Positions 27,325 through 36,462 of a stretch of DNA of 64,000 nt are shown one piece after another. Every line of letters starts with the position of its first letter. The stretch's first letter is position 1. The position numbers and the translations under genes were made by a program. The stretch lies in NCBI GenBank assembly GCA_038502055.1, contig JAXRKN010000038.1:2604001-2668000 (forward strand), written 5' to 3'. This DNA is from Tanytarsus gracilentus. Lineage: Eukaryota; Arthropoda; Insecta; Diptera; Chironomidae. Below the pieces are notes generated by a model that saw only the letters and a list, made by a program, of their open reading frames with translations, searched no databases and was not told the DNA's origin.

Positions 27325-29706
27325 ATGGCGAATGTGTTCATCATATTGCGCGATGAAAAGAAATCGCCCGACGTCAACAAGAAGAGACAAATACCCATGT
27401 CACTGCAGATTCTAAAGGAATTGAAGGGAACATCGAGTGATTGCGATAAAAATCTAATGGTATGTACATTATGGACGATAGTTGACGTGTGACGATCACG
27501 TTTGCATCTTCTGCGCTCGCATTTGATTGCGTAAAAGAGTTTTAAATTCCATAAATAAAATTTTCATGGAAATTCACACAAAATGGAGATACGGAACAGT
27601 TTCATTAGGTTACAAAATAATTTTTAACTCACTTTATTCCTTCATCTCATTTGATTCGTGAGAATAATTAAGATTACATCAATTAAATCGTCCCTGACGA
27701 TGTTAAATGATTGCTAATAAATTCACTCAAGAAACATCCAGTTGATAAATTATGTAGGACAATGTGAAAGTAACTTAATAATCTCTCTCTTTCAGATGGT
27801 AATGGATCTAAATGCAAAGGGACTAGTGTTTGATCGTGATGCAGTCGATGGAGAGTCTTTCGAGGACTTTGATAAGAAATTTAGACTGTTAAAGCCCGTC
27901 GAGATTAAAAGCTCACTCACGGTATCGACAAGTGAATTTCAGAATGTTCTTGGACAAACAGTTCCATGCGTCGGATGTCGTCGGAGTGTCGAGAGACTTT
28001 ATTGTACGATCATGGCCAATGGCTATGCAACGCTCGATCCAATCAGAATTCGCAGTGCAACTGGTCTTAGTGTGTGCGACAAATACTTGCAGTCATCGCA
28101 GCTCATGTGTACGCTCCTCTACGAGCACGATATACAGTTGAATAAGCTATTAGAGAATCAACCGAGAAATAAGAAAAATTCAAGGTGTAATCTTCATTCG
28201 CTCGAGTCGTTCCGGCCATTTGCGCGGCCATTCTCAGAGACTTGGTATGAGACGTGGGAATGCATGAAGAAAAATTGCCGCGAGAAGATCACTGTTGTGG
28301 ACGCACATGAGCTTCACGCGACTCTCGATGAGTACCTCAAGAAGCATAAATTCTGTCAAGAGTGCCGGACAAAAGTTGAGAAGGCTTACAATCTCCTCAT
28401 GAACGAATCGAATCCGGCCAAGGAGAAGGGATATGTGACACAAATCTACAATGGCATAAAGCGATGCTTAAAAGACAAACACATTCATTTACCAATCGAG
28501 ACCGACTACATTGAGGACTTGATAAAGCGTGCCGAGCCGGAAATCATTGGCAGTCACTCGCGACATCGAGAGCGTCACGCCAAGACAATGGAGATAGCGC
28601 AAGAGGAAGTTCTCACCTGCATTGGGATGTGCATTTATAATCGTTTAAAGAAAATCCAGCAGTGTGTTAAGGAGGAGGAGAATGCGTGTCAGGTTTTGGC
28701 TGCGGTCGCTGTCCACGCGCTCTGTCGTTCCTTCGATATGGCTGTTGAAAATAAGCGCGGAGTCAATGTAGATCTTATCTATAATGAAATATCGCGTGAA
28801 GAGCGTGCAAAGGAAAACCAATTGAAGAAACGTAAAATGAAGAAAAGAAAGAAGCGAAATGACAATAAGAAGCAAAAAGACGATGACGATCAAGACTCAT
28901 TTAATTGTGAACCCGAACCCGTTCCCGACAAGTGTGATTGTACGTCCGATGAAAATTGTCAAATGCATCAGCTAGACGACTATGAGCAAGAAGTGCATTC
29001 GGACGACGAGGACTCTGAGGATGATGGCGATAAAATGATTTTATGCGATGGAACGATTATTGATGCCGTTGATTTTGTCTCGCCGCCTCTAAACACTTCC
29101 AAAATGTCCTCTTTGACCACGAACCATGACCATGACTCGATGATTAATCGCTCTCGAAGTGCGTCGACGGACAATTTAGAGGTAGACACGGCTTCAAAGG
29201 CGGATGCAATATCGGTTACTTCTTGTCATTCATGCCACGACGACGGAGAATGTGCTCAACGCTCCATTGACGCGGGCTATAGCTCTGAAACGCAACACGA
29301 TGGACTGTTATTATCCAACAATAATTCCTCCCGAACGTCGAGCATCGCTAGTTCACCCGAAGGCTCTGAAGTTGCATGCTCTGAATCCTGTTGCGGAAAA
29401 TCGCATCATCTTGTTCCAGAGAGTTTTTTAACTCTCGAACAGATGCTTGTACGTACTTAAAATGGCATTTTATCTTTACAAAAAAAATATTAATTTTATT
29501 TTTATTTTTAGGATGACGAAGGATCAGACGACAATGGTGATGCATGCTTCATTCCAGATTCGGAAATAATAGAATGGGAAATGAAATTCAAATCGCGCGA
29601 TGACATTAAGCAGAAACGCGAGGAGTTGAGGGAGAAGTTGTTGCGAAATTTCAAGGCAATGTGCGAAAAGAAGCTCAATGTCGCTCAGCTATGCGAGAGC
29701 AAGTAG
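27325..29706 (+). CDS. Ggnbp2: Gametogenetin-binding protein 2 homologue (GGNBP2)
   Basis: Exons 27325-27459, 27796-29448 and 29512-29706 join in phase to 660 residues. The diagnostic stretch VPCVGCRRSVERL is present, as are KKNSRCNLHSLES, HKFCQECRTKVEKAYN, SKEKGY-like AKEKGYVTQIYNGI, ERHAKTMEIAQEEVLTCIG and ACSESCCGKSH. The C-terminal exon has an acidic patch and a basic helix (KREELREKLLRNFKAM) like the vertebrate end. Vertebrate GGNBP2 (ZNF403) binds gametogenetin and is needed in spermatogenesis and placenta; the fly role is little known. Mid-protein there is a Lys-rich segment (KKRKMKKRKKRND) that could be a nuclear localisation signal, followed by acidic repeats. Its 3' UTR carries a CCCCTCT repeat, and AATAAA lies at 30216-30221. 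Confidence 0.92.
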
Positions 29707-30646
29707 AGAGAATTTGCACAATTGCTGTTTTTCCGCTTCGCAACGATTTGACTGATGAATTGGTTGGTTCCACTAAGGACACTTCTTCTCCCCTCTCCCC
29801 TCTCCCCTCTTTTCATTATTTTCTCTTAATTTTTACAATTTCCCATTTTTCCATTAGTAGCGCAATTTTGCCATAAGCATATTACTATATATCAATCAAA
29901 AGCATTTTTTAGATCATCATTTCTCTATATATTTTGTAAAGCAGCATATTATTTTGTTAGAATTATACATTGGCAATGGAAAAGTGTGTAAAAATGTTTT
30001 GGGACCTTTTAATTTTTTTTTTATATAGCATGAAAATGTCTTTTAAATTCTGTCTATATTATTTTGTCATCAGTCCCCTCCACACACACGAGTAAAAGAA
30101 AAAGTTAAAAACATATATATTAAGTGAGGATAACAATTGTTAAACACTTTAGCGGAAAAACTCTATTTGATTTATATGATAAAAGTATCCCCATAAATGA
30201 AAAAGAAACTGCTGAAATAAAGGGCAAAACATTATATAGTAAATGACTAGAGTTACATTCAACTTGTTGTTTTTTTATACATCTCGCATATTTTTCTTTT
30301 ATTTTAACCTTTTTTCTTAGAAAATGAATTTTTCTTTATGAGAATTTTTTTTTGTCCTGTGAAGTCTCAATGATGGATGATGTTGCACACAGAAATTGTT
30401 GTATGGTCTTGCCGCAATTAATTGATGTTCTTAATCATACTAATTAAACACTTAACTAAGAATTTTCATTATTTCTAATGCTCTCCCAACATTTGCAAGA
30501 CCTAACGCAGATTTGATAATGATTTTAGAGTGACTTAAGTGTATTCAAAGTTTTCAGGATAAATGGGAGAGAGAGTTGATGCAAGTTGATCATGATTGAA
30601 GTACTTGCTGATGTGAAAATCTCAATGATGGATTGAGGCTATGATT
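29707..30646. other. Convergent 3' UTRs of GGNBP2 and TRAP-alpha
   Basis: Both genes end into this 940-base stretch. AATAAA at 30216-30221 fits GGNBP2; TTTATT at about 30298-30303 reads as AATAAA on the minus strand and fits TRAP-alpha. The two 3' ends would then be about 80 bases apart or overlap slightly. No open frame of interest. Confidence 0.6.
29787..29811. repeat. Short CCCCTCT tandem repeat in GGNBP2 3' UTR
   Basis: Three successive copies of the 7-base unit cccctct, about 80 bases after the GGNBP2 stop codon, C-rich on the transcribed strand. Confidence 0.85.
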
Positions 30647-31773
30647 TTAGTCTTCTTTAGTGGAACGCTTTGAACGTTGTCTCGGACTTTGTTTTGGGGA
30701 GATTTTGCCCTTTCCATTTGGTGAGTTTTCTGAAAATGAAAATTGATAAGCATCATCGTGCATCACCATTGAATATATGACTTACGCAAATTTCTCAAAG
30801 TTTGAGCTGGAAGCCACTCATAGTCGATGTCAGTGTTGTTCGTTGTGCCTGTTTCGACCTGCTTGCGAACACTCTGTGAGCGCTTCTTCTTGCCAATTGT
30901 TCCGAGAAATTGTTGTCCAACAACGAGCAAAAGCACAACGATAGCAGCCAAAAAGACATACAAGAAGAAGGTCTCACCATCGAGTCCCTCGTCGAGCTCT
31001 GTAATAAGTACGGTTTCGTTGAAAACAGCTTCCGTGAATGGAGATCCATTAGAGTCGCGATAATTGATGGCAACATTGAGACCGAATGGACGTCCAGCAA
31101 ATGACTCGGAAGGAAGGAATGAGTAAGAGACTGTTGCTTCACTCTCTGGCTTAACTTCGCGGTTATATGCGATTGCTGAGAAGTTCTGAATGTAATAATT
31201 GGAGTCCATTGGATAACGGAATGAAGCCTCAACGCTCTCAATGATGAAATCATTTTTGCCCTTGTTCAAGAAACCAACCAAGAATTCAACTGGAACTCCA
31301 CCACTATAAAAGTCATTAGTTAGTGCTGAGATAATTTTATTCTTAAAACTAAGGACTTACGGCAATTCCAATTGAGATCCGGAAGTGTAAAGGGGCTTAA
31401 CGAAAAGTAGCTGCGTGTCTGCATCGGGTGATTTTGTACTTTCGCTAAACTCGTCAGTCTCCACATCATCGCCCGTCAGAGCACCTTCGTTGTCATCCGA
31501 ATCTGTATCACCTTCATTATCAACATCCACTAAATCCTCATCGATTTCGTCCTCGTCGGCGGCCACGAACACTTTATTGCCTACGTCACAAGTGAAATTG
31601 TTGCAATTATCAACACATTAAATTGTTTTTCATTCACAATTAAGAGAAATTGTCGTGCATGCGTGGCACGAAAAACGAGTGGAATTGCAAAATCTCAATA
31701 AAATCTTACCTCCGTCAATTGTAAAGATGATAGCCGGTAAAATAAGAAGAACTAGAAGATATATGCTTCTCAT
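30647..31773 (-). CDS. TRAPalpha: Translocon-associated protein subunit alpha (TRAP-alpha/SSR1)
   Basis: Minus-strand exons 31710-31773, 31361-31580, 30786-31303 and 30647-30729 join in phase to 294 residues. The ER subunit assists translocation and topology of nascent chains at the Sec61 channel. An N-terminal signal peptide (MRSIYLLVLLILPAIIF) is followed by a strongly acidic lumenal segment (residues about 28-75, Asp/Glu-rich), typical of TRAP-alpha and thought to bind calcium. Then comes the conserved lumenal domain (VGFLNKGKNDFIIESVEASF, NYYIQNFSAI, VSYSFLPSE, FGLNVAINY), N-glycosylation sites NFS and NET, one membrane helix at about 206-227 (FFLYVFLAAIVVLLLVV), and a basic cytosolic tail containing DYEWLP and ending SKRSTKED. 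Length matches the family (about 280-300). Confidence 0.96.
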
Positions 31774-32204
31774 GTTGATTGGGATAACTAATTTAACTTA
31801 TTTCACAAAATGTCTTGACGCGAGAAAACAGTTGAATCAAATGAATCGCTATTTTCTTTTTCTCTCGTTAGCGGCCAACTCCGTTCCAACTCACTGATCC
31901 TTTTGGACATAACTTCAGTGGCATTTAAAACACTGGAGGGGGGAAAGTTTGTTTGGATAAAAAAAGTAAATCCAATAAAATTGTACGTTAAAAATATGTT
32001 GGCAATATTAATTTAAATTTTCGCCAATTTCAACGATTGATTTGAGAATTTATTGTGATATTTTAACATTATTTTACTCAATAATTCAAGTTTAATTTAT
32101 TAAACATTTTAAATCTAATGAATAAAAAAATTTTAATTTTTCTTATTAGAATTTTGGTAAACAAAAAATTTGACAAAAAATAAATAATTTAAAAATCATA
32201 AAAA
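31774..32204. promoter_or_regulatory. Divergent promoter region of TRAP-alpha and the F-box gene
   Basis: 431 bases separate the two opposite-facing ATGs. The F-box side is extremely AT-rich. No clear core-promoter motif was identified. Confidence 0.4.
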
Positions 32205-33888
32205 ATGGACTTTGTTGAAAATAACTTCATACTGTGCGATGAACTTTTACTCATAATCCTTGATTACGTTGGAAAACATAGGAGTGCGGCCGCATTAAGC
32301 TGTAGAAAGTTTTATAAAATAATTTGCGACATTGAAAAAAACAAATTTCCTTTAAAGATCAACAATGAGACGGCAAGTATCTTGAATTCTTGACTTATGG
32401 CCAAAAAAAGTTAATGAATTTTTACGTTTTTAGCTCACAAATTATTACGACTCGATGATCTTTTCGCAGAGGCAATTTAAAGAATTTTTCTTAAATTCTA
32501 GTCAAATATCAACACTCAATGAATTTTGGCAATTGAAAACTTTGTGCTTCAATAAAGGACTAAATATAACTAATTTTACCTGGGAATCATGCAGAATGAC
32601 CAAAATTGAGGTTATAACAATTCTAAACTTTTTACCAAACTTATCATCACTTACATGCATCACCTGGAAGCTCCAAAAAGACTTCATTGATGAACCCAAT
32701 GAAGCTTTAAATTTACACAAGTTAAAGGATTTAAAATTGTCACGATGCGACGAAGACACCAAGATATTTTTCGAAACTTTTTTAGCACCAAATTTTTTGA
32801 AGAAATTGGCAGTAGATTTCGATGACCCTCAAGAGCTTTTGAACACGCAAATTAACGTGAAGGATTTAAATTTAACAGTCGAACAAGTTTCTCAAAATAT
32901 ACCATGTCAATTGAGCTCCTTAAAATTGATGATGAGGCGCTACAGAATTAATGAAACGCCTGTTCTACCACAAATCATCTCGCAACAACCAAATTTAATT
33001 GATCTGGATTTATTAAAATGTGAAGGCATTTTTGAAGGGGACAATGAATCGTTTGAGAACATTTGCAATCTTTGCAATTTGAGATCTTTAAAATTCAATG
33101 CTGACGGATTGAGCAACTTGACTTTTAAAGAAAATTTTCACAAATTATTTCAATTAGAGGAACTTCAAATTGAAAGTGTTGAGCACAACTTTTCATCTCT
33201 AGTCGACATCATCGAAAGTTTAAGTCAGATGAATTTTATGAATTTAAATAAGTTGAGAATTGACATGCAATTTTTAAATGTTCCTCTCGACAGAATAGAA
33301 CGAATGGGTCGAAATTTTCCTAACCTCAAAACTTTTATTTTAACATCAGAGTGTCCCTTACCAGTTGATTGTTATTTGAGAAATTTTAAGCATCTTAACG
33401 AGATTTTCATTAATTACCATTACAATCGAAGCTTTTTAACAATTTGCGATGACAACGATGAAAAATTTCCTAACCTTAAAATGCTGCATCTGGAAGGATT
33501 CACTTTTGGATCTGATGATTTTAATTCAAATGAAGTCAAAATTTTGAGGTTAATTGAAAAGTTTTATAGCGTCACTCTTCTAGAGCTTGATATAAATTTA
33601 CCTCTAAACATGAAAATGCTCACTAAAATTTTAGCAAAAATGCCAAAACTAAAAATTTTCAACAATTTATTAATGGTTCAATCGGGAGAAATATATGAAA
33701 AATTTGGTCTCGAGAGCGTTAAAGAACTCATTGAAATTTCAAATAAGCTGAAAGACTTTTCGATCGAGCTAAAATTAAAAGCAATTGACATGGATGTAAG
33801 CTACATGAAGGATCTGCTCAAAAATGAATTTAAATTTAGCATGAGAAAGTTTGGAAATTTTGTAGTGATAAGTTTGAAGAAAAAATAA
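32205..33888 (+). CDS. F-box and leucine-rich-repeat protein
   Basis: Two exons, 32205-32372 and 32434-33888, give 540 residues. The only join that keeps the frame uses a GC donor (ACG|GCAAGT) with a normal AG acceptor; a nearby GT in the same place leads to a stop after about 16 codons. The N-terminal F-box (CDELLLIILDYVGKH, then LSCRKFYKII) binds Skp1 in SCF ubiquitin ligases. The remainder consists of irregular LRRs (LKDLKLSRC, LIDLDLLKC, LRSLKFNA, LEELQIES, LKMLHLEG, LLELDINL) expected to bind the substrate, which is unknown. No orthologue is recognised; insect F-box/LRR genes of this sort evolve fast and expand. The AATAAA at 33884-33889 overlaps the stop codon, implying a very short 3' UTR. 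The next gene starts 145 bases on. Confidence 0.85.
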
Positions 33889-34032
33889 AAATGTTTAACA
33901 GGTTTTTGTTAACGGAAAATCTCAAATTATCTTTTCCCTACAGCGTTTCATACAGACATACAATTTTATAAGTCACTCCATAATTATTATCTCAGGTGTA
34001 AAGTTCAAGTTTAATAAAATAATTCAGTCCTA

Positions 34033-34952
34033 ATGCTTCGTCGAACTCTTACAATGTCCGCTGCTCATAATTTTGGTAAACGTTTAGAAAATAAGGTTTG
34101 TGTTGTCACAGCGTCAACGGAAGGAATTGGCTATGCCATAGCTAAGAGACTGGGACTGGAGGGAGGTAAAATTGTTGTGAGCAGTCGTAAACAGAAGAAT
34201 GTCGATGAGGCAGTTAAAGCTTTGAAAAATCAGGGCATCGAAGTTGTTGGAACGACATGTCATGTCGCCAATGCCGAAGATAGAAAAAAGCTTTTTGAGC
34301 TTGCCGTTGAAAAGTATGGCGGAATTAATTGTCTCGTCTCAAATGCTGCTGTAAACCCTTCAGGTATGAGATTTAGATAAGTCAAGGATATTCTAATAAA
34401 TATTTTTAATTTTAGTTGGAAGCGTCTCTGACACAGTTGAAGAGGTTTGGGATAAAATATTTGATGTCAATGTAAAATCTTCGTATTTGTTAGCGAAAGA
34501 AGTCAAGCCATTCTTACAAAATAGTGGAGGAGGCTCGATTGTGTTTGTAAGTTCTATCGGTGGATATCAGCCAATGAATTTATTAGGTGCTTATTCAGTA
34601 TCAAAAACGGCACTACTGGGATTAACAAAAGCTCTCGCTGTTGACTTGATCAATGATAAAATTCGAGTCAATTGTGTCGCTCCAGGTGTCATTGAGACAA
34701 AATTTGCTGGAGCATTGCATGAAAGTGAAAGCGCTAAACAGGCGACTGTAAGCACCATTCCTATGGGGAGATTGGGCAAACCAGACGAGATCGGTGGTGT
34801 TGTAGCATTTTTATGTTCAGGTACAATTGATTAAGTTTTTTTCTTTAAAAACTAATTACTAATACTAAAAACTAATTTTATGTTCAGATGATGCATCTTA
34901 CATGACTGGTGAGACCGTTGCAGCCGCTGGCGGGATGAATTCACGATTGTAA
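34033..34952 (+). CDS. Short-chain dehydrogenase/reductase, DHRS4-like
   Basis: Exons 34033-34363, 34416-34820 and 34888-34952 join in phase to 266 residues. It has the SDR cofactor motif TASTEGIG (TGxxxGIG with the first Gly replaced, as is usual in DHRS4), the SNAA motif (LVSNAAVNPS), the catalytic Ser in VSSIGGY, and YSVSK with the active-site Tyr and Lys, then PGVIETKF and the C-terminal DDASYMTGETV. DHRS4 is an NADPH-dependent carbonyl/retinal reductase of peroxisomes; the C-terminus here is NSRL, close to the SRL peroxisomal targeting form, and the basic start (MLRRTLTM) could alternatively be a mitochondrial signal. A second Met (residue 8) precedes the conserved part. Intron 2 is nearly identical to an intron of the next gene (see findings). 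AATAAA at 34995-35000. Confidence 0.93.
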
Positions 34953-35077
34953 GATTAACTTATTGTTATACGTGTAACGAACAAAAAGAGAGGGAATAAA
35001 TTAAATTTGGTTTTTGCACACATATCCGTTAATTATGACGAGCAAGCTTTGCTAGTTGTTTATTTTAATTCAAAACA

Positions 35078-36175
35078 ATGAATTTGTCGAATAAAATTTT
35101 TTTTTCAAGAACGCCAATTCGACGTTATGTCACGCAATTTTTTGTTCCAAAACATGAGGCCGCCAAGCAAGAAGATATTGAGAAGCTGCAAGAATTTTTG
35201 CGCGATAAACCGAGAATTTTAGTTTTGACAGGTGAGTGAAAAAGTTAAAATTGAAAAAGTTATTTTTAAAAATAAACGTTCAAATCGAAATCTTTAGATT
35301 AAAATTAAATACAGCTTAATCTCTTTTATTTTAAGGTGCTGGAATATCGACAGAGTCAGGAATACCCGATTATCGGTCCGAGGGAGTTGGCCTCTACCAA
35401 AGGAGCAATCATAAGCCTGTGCAGGTACAATTAATTAAGTTTTTTTATTTAAAAACTAATTAGTTATATTTTTTTAAAGTATCCCGAATATTTAAAATCA
35501 CAAGAGATTCGCAAAAGGTATTGGGCGAGGAATTTCATTGGATGGCCTCGATTTAGTGCCGTTGAACCTAATTTTACACATAAGAAACTAGCTAAAATGG
35601 AAAAGGAGCTGAGATTACTGCACGTGGTAACTCAAAATGTCGATAATCTTCATTCAAAAGCGGGCAGCAAGGAAGTGACCGAGCTTCATGGAAACGGATA
35701 TAATGTGATATGCATTGGAACTAATGGCAAAGACAGATGTGATTATTCTATCGATCGCCATGATTTCCAGCAAATTCTTCAGTCTTTTAATGCTGATCTT
35801 ATTGAGAGGGCAAATCAAGTTCGATCTCAAAGTTTTAGACCCGACGGAGATGTCGATATTTCATCAGCGGATATTCAAAAGTTTTATCTACCAGCATGTC
35901 CCCAGTGTGGTGGTGCGCTCAAGCCAAACATAGTCTTTTTTGGAGACAATATTCCAATGAATCGAATCGAAAAAGTTGTTAGATTAATTATAGATTGCGA
36001 TGGCGTCCTTGTGCTCGGGAGTAGCTTGCAAGTTTTTAGTGGATTTCGAATAGTTTTGCAAGCCAAGGAGCTTGGATTGAAGACAGCCATTATTAATATA
36101 GGTGAAACACGAGCCGATAAAATAGCCGACCTTAAAATTAACTCGAAATGTAGTGAAATTTTAAAACATCTTTAA
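35078..36175 (+). CDS. Sirt4: Sirtuin 4, mitochondrial NAD-dependent protein deacylase
   Basis: Exons 35078-35231, 35336-35424 and 35480-36175 join in phase to 312 residues. SIRT4 uses NAD to ADP-ribosylate or remove acyl groups from mitochondrial enzymes. Seen: a basic Ser/Arg-rich N-terminus suitable as a mitochondrial signal, NAD motif GAGISTESGIPDYRSE at about 52, RYWARNFIGWP, QNVDNLH at about 133, catalytic His in TELHG at about 151, second Cys pair CPQC at about 221-224, NIVFFGDNIP, LGSSLQVFSG and NIGETRADKIADLKIN. The first zinc-binding Cys pair is altered: Cys 159 and Cys 168 are separated by eight residues instead of two, owing to a six-residue insertion (TNGKDR). The rest aligns without gaps to the fly protein as I remember it. 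The AATAAA at 36174-36179 overlaps the stop codon. Confidence 0.95.
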
Positions 36176-36462
36176 TAAAAAATTAAATTATAATTAAAAA
36201 ATATTAGTGCGATAAAGTTATTTTAACGTATTTTCAAAATTTGAATCCGAGAGGTTGCAGGTTCCACTTTTCATCTTCTTCTTTAGAAAATTCTCGTGAG
36301 TTTGAAAATTAATTTTAATTGTCGTAAAAAACAGAAGAGTTTCCGCATAAAAACATCACAAACAGTTCACTAAAGTGTCAATTGAGTGGAATATCGTAAA
36401 GTGTACGCGTAATTTGTTGAATTACAAGGCTAAAATTGAAAAAGAAAAATACTGTGATCAAA

